DNA of 64,000 bases from Halomonas halophila (GTDB taxonomy: Bacteria > Pseudomonadota > Gammaproteobacteria > Pseudomonadales > Halomonadaceae), in NCBI RefSeq assembly GCF_030406665.1, contig NZ_CP129121.1:1426001-1490000 (forward strand). The letters are read 5' to 3'. Position 1 is the first letter of the stretch. The number at the start of each line of letters is the position of its first letter. Positions 54,240 through 62,426 of this stretch are shown piece by piece. Under the pieces are notes generated by a model. The model saw nothing but the letters and a program-made list of their open reading frames with translations, was not told the DNA's origin and ran no database searches. The translations under genes were made by a program, and so were the position numbers.

Positions 54240-55580
54240 TCAGAGGCCCAGCTTCTTCTCCAGGTAGTGGATGTTGACGCCGCCCTGCTGGAAATAGCCG
54301 TCGCGGACCAGATCCTTGTGCAGGTCGGTGTTGGTCTTGATGCCTTCGACCAGCAGCTCGTCCAGGGCGTTGCGCATGCGGGTCAGCGCCGTCTCGCGGT
54401 CGACGCCCCAGGTGATCAGTTTGCCGATCAGGGAGTCGTAGTGCGGCGGCACCGAGTAGCCGGTGTAGACGTGGGAGTCCATGCGCACCCCGATGCCACC
54501 CGGCGGGTGGTAGAGGGTGACCTTGCCCGGGGAGGGCATGAAGGTCCGGGCGTCTTCGGCGTTGATGCGGCACTCGAAGGCGTGACCGCTGAGCTCGATC
54601 TCGTCCTGGCTCACGGACAGCGGCAGGCCGGAGGCGATGCGTAGCTGTTCGCGGACGATGTCGACGCCGGTGACCATCTCGGTGACCGGGTGCTCGACCT
54701 GCACGCGGGTGTTCATCTCGATGAAGAAGAACTGGCCGTTCTCGTACAGGAACTCGAAGGTGCCGGCGCCGCGGTAGCCGATCTCGATGCAGGCGTCGGT
54801 ACAGGCCTTGAGCACCTGGGCACGGGCGTCCGGGTCGAGGCCCGGGGCCGGGGCTTCCTCGAGCACCTTCTGGTGACGGCGCTGCAGCGAGCAGTCGCGG
54901 TCATAGAGGTGGATGGCGTTGCCCTGGCCGTCGGCCAGCACCTGGACCTCGACGTGGCGCGGGTTCTCGAGGAACTTCTCCATGTAGACGGTGCCGTCGC
55001 CGAAGGCCGAGTGGGCCTCGGTGCGGGTCACGGTCACCGCGGAGAGCAGGTGGCCCTCGGTGTGCACCACGCGCATGCCGCGTCCACCGCCGCCGGCGGC
55101 CGCCTTGATGATCACCGGGTAGCCGATGCGCCGCGCGGTGGCGAGGATCTCGCCCTCGTCGTCGCCCAGCGGGCCGTTGGAACCCGGCACGGTCGGCACG
55201 CCGGCCTTCTTCATGGCCTCGATGGCGCTGACCTTGTCGCCCATCAGGCGAATGGTCTCGGCGCGGGGGCCGATGAAGGTGAAGCCGGAGCGTTCCACCT
55301 GCTCGGCGAAGTCGGCGTTCTCGGAGAGGAAGCCGTAGCCGGGGTGGATGGCGCTCGAGTCGGTGACCTCGGCGGCGCTGATCAGCGCCGGGATGTTGAG
55401 GTAGGACTGCGCGGAGGAGGCCGGGCCGATGCACACGGCCTCGTCGGCCAGGCGCACGTGCATCAGGTCGCGGTCGGCCTTGGAGTGCACCGCGACCGTG
55501 CGGATGCCGAGCTCCTTGCAGGCGCGCAGGATTCGCAGAGCGATCTCGCCGCGATTGGCGATGAGAACCTTGTCCAGCAT
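54240..55580 (-). CDS. accC: Acetyl-CoA carboxylase, biotin carboxylase subunit
   Basis: The 446-residue ATP-grasp enzyme has MLDKVLIANRGEIALR, the glycine-rich AAGGGGRGMR and EMNTRVQVEHPVTEM. It carboxylates the biotin on AccB using bicarbonate and ATP, starting fatty acid synthesis. ATG 55580 fits the family; a TTG at 55595 is in frame. It follows accB by 29 bases. Biotin for it comes from the bio genes in this window. Confidence 0.96.
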   Translation of the reverse strand: MLDKVLIANRGEIALRILRACKELGIRTVAVHSKADRDLMHVRLADEAVCIGPASSAQSYLNIPALISAAEVTDSSAIHPGYGFLSENADFAEQVERSGFTFIGPRAETIRLMGDKVSAIEAMKKAGVPTVPGSNGPLGDDEGEILATARRIGYPVIIKAAAGGGGRGMRVVHTEGHLLSAVTVTRTEAHSAFGDGTVYMEKFLENPRHVEVQVLADGQGNAIHLYDRDCSLQRRHQKVLEEAPAPGLDPDARAQVLKACTDACIEIGYRGAGTFEFLYENGQFFFIEMNTRVQVEHPVTEMVTGVDIVREQLRIASGLPLSVSQDEIELSGHAFECRINAEDARTFMPSPGKVTLYHPPGGIGVRMDSHVYTGYSVPPHYDSLIGKLITWGVDRETALTRMRNALDELLVEGIKTNTDLHKDLVRDGYFQQGGVNIHYLEKKLGL

Positions 55581-55609
55581 GATGGGGTCCGCCAATGTGG
55601 GTGAAGGGA

Positions 55610-56080
55610 TCAGGAGATGACGACCATCGGCTGCTCGAATTCGACCGGCTCGCCGTCGTCGACCAGGAAGGCCTCGATGACGCCGTCACGATCGGCCTCG
55701 ATCTGGTTCATCATCTTCATCGCCTCGACGATGCAGATGGTTTCACCCTTCTTCACGCTCTGGCCGACTTCGGCGAAGGGCTTGGCGCCCGGGGCCGGGG
55801 CGCGGTAGAAGGTGCCGACCATCGGTGACAGCACTTCCTGGCCCTGGTAGGCCGGCGCCTGCTCGGCGGCGGGCTCGGCGGCAGCGGCCGGTGCCTGCGG
55901 GGCCGGAGCGGCGGGCTGGGCCGGTGCGGCCGGCCAGGCGGGAGCGGCCGGCTGCGGGTAGGCGGTGCCGTTGGGGTGACGGCTGATGCGCACAGACTCT
56001 TCGCCTTCCTGGATCTCGATCTCGCTGATGTTCGACTCTTCCAGCAGCTCGATCAGCTTCTTGACCTTGCGAATATCCAT
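55610..56080 (-). CDS. accB: Acetyl-CoA carboxylase biotin carboxyl carrier protein
   Basis: The 156-residue protein has the N-terminal MDIRKVKKLIELLEES helix, a Pro/Ala-rich flexible linker (about 42-76), and the C-terminal biotinyl domain with the modified Lys122 in EAMKMM. It carries carboxybiotin between AccC and the AccAD transferase. It starts the accB-accC-prmA-dusB-fis-purH series. Confidence 0.96.
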   Translation of the reverse strand: MDIRKVKKLIELLEESNISEIEIQEGEESVRISRHPNGTAYPQPAAPAWPAAPAQPAAPAPQAPAAAAEPAAEQAPAYQGQEVLSPMVGTFYRAPAPGAKPFAEVGQSVKKGETICIVEAMKMMNQIEADRDGVIEAFLVDDGEPVEFEQPMVVIS

Positions 56081-56190
56081 ATGACGTCGTCTCGATGGTG
56101 AGTTCGGGGGTAGCGGCCGGCGCAGTCAACCACGGCTAACTTGCTATAGATCGCGGCAAGATGGCGTCTCTTGTCGCCTCTATCGGCCTC

Positions 56191-56220
56191 GAAAAGCGGT
56201 GTGGGCGGAGTTTGCCGAAA
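56191..56220 (+). repeat. Partial intergenic repeat, copy C
   Basis: GAAAAGCGG then GCGGAGTTTG matches the left half of the repeat seen at 49978 and 46336. The right half is absent or diverged. It lies between the accB leader and the end of dsbD, the only notable feature in that 186-base gap. Confidence 0.4.
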
Positions 56221-56266
56221 TTCATGGGCGATGTCCAGCGACCCGAACGGCGTTCGCCAATGAACC

Positions 56267-58132
56267 CTAGCCCGGGCGGCTGCCGGCGTCGAGTGAGGCG
56301 CTGACGCCCTCCAGGTGGCGGGCCAGCCGATCGGCGTCGACCTCGCCCTGGATGCGCGCCTGGCGCAGTTCGCGACCGTCGTCGAAGAATAGCAGGCTCG
56401 GTGGGCCGAACAGTTCGAAGCGTTCCAGCAGCGCCCGGCTGTCGGCGTCGGTATCGGTCACGTCGACCTCGATGCGGTGGAAGCTCGCGAGCGCCTCGGC
56501 CACCGGCGGGGCGGGGTAGACCTCGCGCTTCATGACCTTGCACGAGATGCACCAGTCCGCGGTGACGTCGACGAACACCGGCCGGTCCGCCGTGGCGAGA
56601 GCGGCGTCCAGTTCGTCGAGGCGGGTGACCACGGTCGCCGGCTCGGGGGCGCCGACACCGTCAGTAGCGGCAGCCTCGCGCTGGGCCAGCGGGCGCAGCG
56701 GGTCCTCGGCGCCGCTGGAGGCGCCGATCACCAGGGTCACGCCCCATGTCAGCAGCAGGAGGCCCAGCGCCTGGCGGGCCCGGGCCCAGCCCGGCGGCGT
56801 GTTCAGGCTCAAGGCGCCGAGGGCCAGCGCCGCGCCGATGGCCAGGGCGGCCCATAGCAACAGCGCCACGGGGCCCGGCACCAGGTGCTCGATCAGCCAT
56901 ACGGCGACGCCCAGCAGCAGGATGCCGAAGGCGGCCTTGATGCCGGTCATCCAGGCGCCGGTGCGCGGCAGCAGGGCCGGGCCGAAGGTGCCGACCAGCA
57001 GCAGCGGCACACCCATGCCGAGCGCCAGGGCCAGCAGGGCGGCGCCGCCCATCGCGGCATCGCCGGTCGAGGAGATGAACACCAGGGCGCCGGCCAGCGG
57101 CGCCGAGACGCAGGGTGAGACCACCAGTACCGAGAGTGCGCCGGCCAGCGCCAGGCCGGCCGGGCCGCTCCGCTGGGCACGGGTCTGCCAGGCCTCGATG
57201 CGCCCGGACAGCCGCGGCGACAGGCGCAGGTCGAAGGCGCCGAACATGGCCAGGGCGAACAGCGTGAACAGCGCCGCGAAACCGATCAGTACCGGGGGCG
57301 ACTGGAGCCTGGCCTGAAGATTCAGCCCGGCGCCGAAGCTGCCCATCAGCACGCCCGCGACGGCGTAGGTCAGCGCCATGCCGGCCACGTAGGACAGCGA
57401 CAGCGCGAAGGCGCGGTAACGGCTGGGCTGCTGGCCGACGATGATCGAGGACAGGATCGGGATCATCGGCAGCACGCAGGGGGTGAAGGTCAGGCCCAGG
57501 CCGGCGAGGAAGAACAGGCCCAACACCAGCGGCAGGCTGGCTTCCGCGAGCAGGGCGCTGAAGCGGCCATCCTCGCTGATCGGGGCCGTGGGCGCGCCGC
57601 CGGTCGTGCCGGCAGCGTCCCGGCTGTTGCCGCCCGGTGGCGTCGGATCGACGTCGGCGAAGGCGGCGGGGGCTTGCCCCTCGGGCGCCTGCAGCGAAAC
57701 GCTCTCGGGCGGATAGCAGAGGCCGGCATCGGCACAGCCCTGGAAGCCGAACGTCAGGTCGAGCGGGCCCTCGGCGTTGCCGCCGGCGCGCTCGATGGGC
57801 ACCGTGAAGGTGACCCGATCGTAAAAGACGCGCACGTCGCCGAGGAATTCATCGGTCTTGGCCGTGCCGGCCGGCAGGCGAGGCTCGCCGAGGCTGACGC
57901 CCGGGGTTGCGCTGTCGACACTGAATCGATGGCGATAGAGATAGTAGCCGTCGGCGTTCTCGACGCCGATCGTCAGCGTCTCGCCGTCGTGCCAGGCGCT
58001 GGGCTGGAAGGCCTCCTCGACGGGCAGGAAGTCGCCGTCGCTGCCGCCGTCGTCGTCGAACCACTGTGCCTGGGCGATGAGCGGGATCCATAACAGCAGA
58101 AGCAGGCTTATCAAGCGGCGGGCGTGCGGCAC
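56267..58132 (-). CDS. dsbD: Thiol:disulfide interchange protein DsbD
   Basis: The 621-residue protein has a signal peptide, an N-terminal periplasmic domain with the redox pair C133/C139 (CADAGLC), a central region of about eight helices with cysteines in FTPCVLPM and SPCVSAPL, and a C-terminal thioredoxin domain with DWCISCK. It passes electrons from cytoplasmic thioredoxin to periplasmic reductases. The gene is single and leftward, downstream of a divergent promoter region shared with the DUF2333-like gene. Confidence 0.93.
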   Translation of the reverse strand: MPHARRLISLLLLLWIPLIAQAQWFDDDGGSDGDFLPVEEAFQPSAWHDGETLTIGVENADGYYLYRHRFSVDSATPGVSLGEPRLPAGTAKTDEFLGDVRVFYDRVTFTVPIERAGGNAEGPLDLTFGFQGCADAGLCYPPESVSLQAPEGQAPAAFADVDPTPPGGNSRDAAGTTGGAPTAPISEDGRFSALLAEASLPLVLGLFFLAGLGLTFTPCVLPMIPILSSIIVGQQPSRYRAFALSLSYVAGMALTYAVAGVLMGSFGAGLNLQARLQSPPVLIGFAALFTLFALAMFGAFDLRLSPRLSGRIEAWQTRAQRSGPAGLALAGALSVLVVSPCVSAPLAGALVFISSTGDAAMGGAALLALALGMGVPLLLVGTFGPALLPRTGAWMTGIKAAFGILLLGVAVWLIEHLVPGPVALLLWAALAIGAALALGALSLNTPPGWARARQALGLLLLTWGVTLVIGASSGAEDPLRPLAQREAAATDGVGAPEPATVVTRLDELDAALATADRPVFVDVTADWCISCKVMKREVYPAPPVAEALASFHRIEVDVTDTDADSRALLERFELFGPPSLLFFDDGRELRQARIQGEVDADRLARHLEGVSASLDAGSRPG

Positions 58133-58372
58133 GGGGTGGTCCTTGAGCGTGAGTGAGCGTCATCGATGGCGCCGCCGCGAAGACGGCGGCGGGTTTGTGA
58201 CCCGTGGTGGGGCATGGGGTTCCACGGCGTCGGCCGCTATGCTCTGATGCGGGAAGCAGCGGTGCCGGTTCGGCATCGGCGTTAGCATATCGTAGCGGCT
58301 GGGTAGCTGTGGATGCGCCTTGCCGTCGCAGCTCGGCGGATTCCGAGCCCACATCGTCAGGGAAATCCTATC

Positions 58373-59563
58373 ATGGCATCGAAGCGACGGGCGGCCGAAC
58401 GGCGTCGCCGCAGTAAAGAGACGCTGGAGCGTCCGCAATACGGTTGGATCTGGAAGCCGCTGCTGGTGGTGCTGGTGATCGCGCTGGTCGTGACGCTGGG
58501 GTTGGGCGTCTGGTGGAGCCGCACGCCGGCGTTGGAGCCGGTGTCGGATGACGCCGTCGCCGCCTCCGACACGGCGCCGGGCATGGCCGTCGTGGGTGGC
58601 CTGTCGGGCCTGGTGGGGACGCTGCTCGACAAGCCGGGCGGCTATCTGCGCAACGACCTGGCCCCGCCTGGGGTATGGCTCGACAACATGCCCGCCTGGG
58701 AGCTCGGTGTGCTCGGCCAGGCGCGCTGGATGAGCCAGTCGCTGCCGACCATCGCCGGCAGCGACGCCGCGGCGCTGGATGCCGCGCGCACGGCGCTGGA
58801 GGGCGATGCCGACGACTGGTTCTATCCCTCCACCGAGCGTCGACTCGAGCAGGCCCGCGCCGCCCTCGACGGCTATCGCCAGACGCTTGGCGGCGGTCAG
58901 GCCGCCTTCGCTGCCGATGGCCAGGGGATTGCGGCCTGGTTGAACGGCGTGTCCCGGGGGCTCGACGACATGGGACGTCGCCTCTCGGCCAGCGTCGGCA
59001 GTCCCGAAGCCCTGGCCGGGCTGGACCTCGACACCGAGGGGCTGCCCACGGAGACGCCGTGGTACCGGCTCGACAACGTCTTCTTCGAGGCCCGCGGCCA
59101 GGCCTGGGCCCTTCATCGTCTGCTCGTGGCGATGCACCGCGACCAGGCCGAGCGAATCGAGGCCGCCGGGCTGACGATGCGCTGGGAGGCCCTGCTGGCC
59201 GAACTCGAGCTGAGCCAGCGACGGCTGTGGAGCCCGGTGATCCTCAACGGCTCGGGTTTCGGGCTGTTCGCCAATCATTCGCTGGTGATGGCGCATCATG
59301 TGCTGCGTGCCCGGGACCTGAGCCGCGAGCTCGCCGAGGGGGTGGCGACGCAGTTTGATGCCCTCGAGGTGCCGGCGGCCGATGACGACGCTCGGCAGGA
59401 GAGCGGCGCGGAGACCGTCGCCGAAGAGAACGAGACGGCGCGGGAGGTGGCTGCCGAGCCGGAGGCGAGCGAAGGCGGGGTCAAGGCGCCTCGGGACGCG
59501 GCGAACGGTGATGGTGACGTGACGGCGGAAGAGGTCGGTGGGGAAGAGGCCGTCGCGGAATAG
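58373..59563 (+). CDS. DUF2333-like membrane-anchored protein
   Basis: The 396-residue protein has a basic N-terminus, one transmembrane helix (about 26-47), and a large, mostly helical periplasmic domain matching the DUF2333 family; function unknown. AGGGA precedes ATG 58373. The C-terminal 55 residues are acidic, low-complexity (E, A, G, D). The reading frame ends in TAG at 59561 but continues for 33 more codons of the same composition before TGA at 59663, so the C-terminus may be truncated. Confidence 0.82.
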   Translation: MASKRRAAERRRRSKETLERPQYGWIWKPLLVVLVIALVVTLGLGVWWSRTPALEPVSDDAVAASDTAPGMAVVGGLSGLVGTLLDKPGGYLRNDLAPPGVWLDNMPAWELGVLGQARWMSQSLPTIAGSDAAALDAARTALEGDADDWFYPSTERRLEQARAALDGYRQTLGGGQAAFAADGQGIAAWLNGVSRGLDDMGRRLSASVGSPEALAGLDLDTEGLPTETPWYRLDNVFFEARGQAWALHRLLVAMHRDQAERIEAAGLTMRWEALLAELELSQRRLWSPVILNGSGFGLFANHSLVMAHHVLRARDLSRELAEGVATQFDALEVPAADDDARQESGAETVAEENETAREVAAEPEASEGGVKAPRDAANGDGDVTAEEVGGEEAVAE

Positions 59564-59665
59564 GGCGTCGATAAAGAGAGCGTCGAGGAAGTGGGTGTCG
59601 AGACGGAGGAAAATGACGCCGTCGGTAAGGCCCTGTCCATGCCGGAGGCTGACGAGGCGCGTTGA
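59564..59665 (+). other. In-frame coding-like extension after the amber stop
   Basis: The 33 codons after TAG read as an acidic segment containing ESVEEVGVETEENDAVGK and end at TGA (59663-59665). Codon use and composition continue those of the gene upstream, which is unlike a non-coding spacer. It is best explained as a tail cut off by a recent point mutation or a base-call error. Confidence 0.6.
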
Positions 59666-59689
59666 GTCCGTCGCCATGCCGGAATGACG

Positions 59690-59716
59690 AAGGGGCCGCC
59701 CATCGGGCGGCCCCTT
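59690..59716. terminator. Bidirectional terminator between DUF2333-like gene and ppa
   Basis: AAGGGGCCGCCC, 3-nt loop, GGGCGGCCCCTT forms a perfect 12-bp stem between convergent genes. Confidence 0.8.
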
Positions 59717-59741
59717 CCTGTCCGGGCATGATCGCGGGCGA

Positions 59742-60272
59742 TCAGGCCTTGTCGTGAGCCGCGGCGGCCTTCTCGATAGCCTTGCGGGCGGCCTCGACGC
59801 CTTCCCATGATTCCACCTTGACCCACTTGCCCTTCTCGAGATCCTTGTAGTTCTCGAAGAAGTGGGCGATCTGCTGGCGCAGCAGTTCCGGCAGGTCGGT
59901 CACTTCCTGGACGTCGTCGTACAGGCTGGACAGCTTTTCGTGCGGCACGCAGACCAGCTTGGCGTCTTCGCCGGCTTCGTCGGTCATGTTCAGGATGCCG
60001 ACCGGGCGCGCGCGGATGACGCTGCCGGGCTGGACCGGATACGGCGTCACGACCAGGGCGTCCAGCGGGTCGCCGTCGTCGGCCAGGGTGTGCGGGATGA
60101 AGCCGTAGTTGGCCGGGTAGAACATCGGGGTGGCCATGAAGCGGTCGACCAGCAGGGCGCCCATGTCCTTGTCGATCTCGTACTTGACCGGGGCATGGTT
60201 GGCCGGGATCTCGATGGCGACGTAGAGGTCGTTGGGCAGGTCCTTGCCGGCGGGGATGTTGTCGAAGTTCAT
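59742..60272 (-). CDS. ppa: Inorganic pyrophosphatase
   Basis: The 176-residue type I pyrophosphatase has the metal-binding signature DGDPLDALV and the EIPANHAPVKYEIDKD segment. It hydrolyses pyrophosphate in the cytosol and pulls biosynthetic reactions. It lies 2.2 kb from a PPi-type phosphofructokinase gene that uses the same metabolite. It is monocistronic and divergent from the PP2C-kinase gene. Confidence 0.95.
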   Translation of the reverse strand: MNFDNIPAGKDLPNDLYVAIEIPANHAPVKYEIDKDMGALLVDRFMATPMFYPANYGFIPHTLADDGDPLDALVVTPYPVQPGSVIRARPVGILNMTDEAGEDAKLVCVPHEKLSSLYDDVQEVTDLPELLRQQIAHFFENYKDLEKGKWVKVESWEGVEAARKAIEKAAAAHDKA

Positions 60273-60534
60273 GAGGGCGTCCTTCTATGGCTTATGGCCC
60301 TGGGCTTGTGGCCCTGGCGGGTGGCCGTCGGGTGAAATCCGGCGAATTATACGAGGCCGCTCCGGCGATTACCAACCCGACCTAGGTCGTCCGAGCGGGG
60401 ATGTGGTCGTCGTGGCCCCGGTAGGCGGGTCGACGACGGGGGGGAGAGCCAGGCCCCCGGGCAGGCGTGTATCATGAGCGCCCATGGAGGGGGGCCTTGC
60501 GGTCTCGAAGTCGCTGACACACAAGGAGATCGTC

Positions 60535-62253
60535 GTGGCATCCGCGCAACTGTCATTGAGTTTCGGCCAGGCCTTCGTGGTGCCGGATCGCGGCCGGCAT
60601 CGCAGTTCGATGTCGGTCTGCGTGCCCGACGAGACGGCGCTGCTGACGAGCAAGGGCGCCAGTGCGCTGATCACCGATTCCACCTCGCGCAACCCGCTGG
60701 CCAAGCAGGCGGGCGACCTCAGCGTGCAGGGGTTTCTGGCCGACTTCTACTCGACGCCCGAGCACTGGGGGGCCAAGGTGTCGGCGCACCGGGTGCTGCA
60801 CGCCCTCAACGGCTGGTGCTACGGGCAGAGTCGTCAGGTCCGCGATGGTGGCTACGTGAGCTCGGTGTCGGCGATGGTCTATCAGGGCCAGACGGCGCAT
60901 CTCTTTCATATGGGCGATACGCTGGTGTTCCGCCTGCGCGGAGCCGAGTTCGAGCAGCTCAGTCGCGATCACGTCACCGACCTTGGCGGCTACCGCTATC
61001 CCTCCCGGGCGCTGGGCATGGATGTCAGCCTCGATATCGACTACGTGGAGATGCCGCTCAAGCAGGGGGACATCTTCCTGTTCACCACCCAGGCGGTGCA
61101 GGGCACCCTGATGCCGTCGGACTACGTGCGACTGATCCGCGAGGACGCCAGCGACCTGCACGCGGCCTGCGAGCGCTTGGCCGAGACCGCCAGCGAACGG
61201 GCCCGGGAGCGCGGTTACGGCGGCGATCCGTTCTGCTTCCAGCTGGTGCGCATCGATGCGCTGCCCGAGGCTCAGGAGGATCGGTCGGACCGTTCCTACG
61301 GCGAGCTGCCGATCCCGCCGGAGCTGGCGGTGGGCGAACGGCTGGACGGGCTCGAGGTGCTGGAGGTGCTGTCGCGCACCGCCCAGTCGCGGGTCTACCG
61401 GGTGTGTGACACGCACACCGAGCGCGAGATGGTGATGAAGGCGCCGAGCCCGGAGCTCTCCAGTCGCAACGCCTACCTGGAGCACTTCCTGCTTCAGCAG
61501 TGGATCGTCGAGCGGGTGCGCTCGCCCTTCGTGGTGCGGGTGATGACGCCCTCGCGGCCGCGCCGTTACCTCTACTACCTGATGGCCTACGTGGAAGGCA
61601 TGACGCTGGAAGAGTGGGCGCGGCGTCATCCCCGCGCCAGCCTCGGGCAGCGGCTCGATATCGCGACTCAGCTCGGCAAGGCGGTCCAGGCGCTGCACCG
61701 GCGCGACCTGCTGCATCAGCAGATCCATCCCGAGAACGTGCTGATCGATCGCCATGGCCAGGTGGTGCTGGCCGACTTCAGCGCCTGTCACCTGCGCGAT
61801 GTGGACGGTCATCGGCGCTCGAGGGGGCTGCTGCGCCAGGTGGGGCTGACCGAGCACAGCGCGCCGGAGTACGCCATGGATGACGAGGTCGGCCGACGCA
61901 GCGACCAGTATTCGCTGGCCTCCACCGTCTACTGGCTGCTGACCGGCGCCTTGCCCTACGAGCTGCCGGTGAAGGACCTGCTGCGCCATACCGATCTGGA
62001 ACGGATGCACTATCGCAGTGCCCAGGCGCTCAATCCCGAAGTGCCGGCGGCGCTCGACGCGGCCCTCAAGCGTGCCCTGATGCCTCAGCGGGCCCTGCGG
62101 TTCCGTCGCCTGTCGGAGTTCCTGCATGCCCTCAAGACGCCGAAGCCGGCGTCGGACGGGGGGCCGCCGAAGCGGGGTGGGGCGACGTGGTTCTGGCAGG
62201 TCGTGGCGGCCGCGCTGCTGGTGTTGCTGGTGCTGAGCTGGCTGTTGAGATAG
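60535..62253 (+). CDS. PP2C phosphatase / protein kinase fusion with degenerate active sites
   Basis: The 572-residue protein has a PP2C-like domain (about 1-240), a kinase-like domain (about 270-530) and a C-terminal membrane helix (about 552-571). Family members have NQD, ADG, TDG and DN metal motifs; here these are RSS (near 23-25), TDS (47-49), TQA (185-187) and GDP (230-232), so two metal aspartates are gone. In the kinase, Lys302 remains, but the catalytic HxD is H394-Q-Q and DFG is D414-F-S; APE is intact. It thus looks like a double pseudoenzyme. GTG 60535 is chosen for AAGGAG upstream; ATG 60484 is in frame. Confidence 0.85.
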   Translation: MASAQLSLSFGQAFVVPDRGRHRSSMSVCVPDETALLTSKGASALITDSTSRNPLAKQAGDLSVQGFLADFYSTPEHWGAKVSAHRVLHALNGWCYGQSRQVRDGGYVSSVSAMVYQGQTAHLFHMGDTLVFRLRGAEFEQLSRDHVTDLGGYRYPSRALGMDVSLDIDYVEMPLKQGDIFLFTTQAVQGTLMPSDYVRLIREDASDLHAACERLAETASERARERGYGGDPFCFQLVRIDALPEAQEDRSDRSYGELPIPPELAVGERLDGLEVLEVLSRTAQSRVYRVCDTHTEREMVMKAPSPELSSRNAYLEHFLLQQWIVERVRSPFVVRVMTPSRPRRYLYYLMAYVEGMTLEEWARRHPRASLGQRLDIATQLGKAVQALHRRDLLHQQIHPENVLIDRHGQVVLADFSACHLRDVDGHRRSRGLLRQVGLTEHSAPEYAMDDEVGRRSDQYSLASTVYWLLTGALPYELPVKDLLRHTDLERMHYRSAQALNPEVPAALDAALKRALMPQRALRFRRLSEFLHALKTPKPASDGGPPKRGGATWFWQVVAAALLVLLVLSWLLR

Positions 62254-62317
62254 GCATCCATTGGGGTCAGACCCTTAAGCGCCCCTGGTGCTGAGCTGGT
62301 TCCTGAGATAGGAATCG
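62227..62317 (+). repeat. Duplicated 3' end of PP2C-kinase gene with GGGGTCAGACCC
   Basis: CTGGTGCTGAGCTGG... at 62227-62259 (last codons, stop and flank of the gene) recurs imperfectly at 62285-62317, 58 bases on, again with the stop codon. Between the copies is GGGGTCAGACCCTT (62263-62276), the same 12-mer as at 728. Confidence 0.8.
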
Positions 62318-62352
62318 ACGTGGGGTAGCCCCTTTGGCGCCGAGCTACAAGA

Positions 62353-62381
62353 AAACCCCGAAGGTTTTGCCTTCGGGGTTT
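62353..62381. terminator. Bidirectional terminator between PP2C-kinase gene and PPi-PFK
   Basis: AAACCCCGAAGG, 5-nt loop, CCTTCGGGGTTT is a perfect 12-bp stem with T residues after it on the + strand (TCTGTTTCTC) and AAAA before it. Confidence 0.9.
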
Positions 62382-62426
62382 CTGTTTCTCCAGGCGATTT
62401 CAGGCTGTTGACCTGCAGCCTGCCGC

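Noticed and set aside
59561..59563. Programmed amber read-through or pyrrolysine
   Set aside because: No read-through context or pyrrolysine machinery is visible; mutation or a sequence error is simpler.
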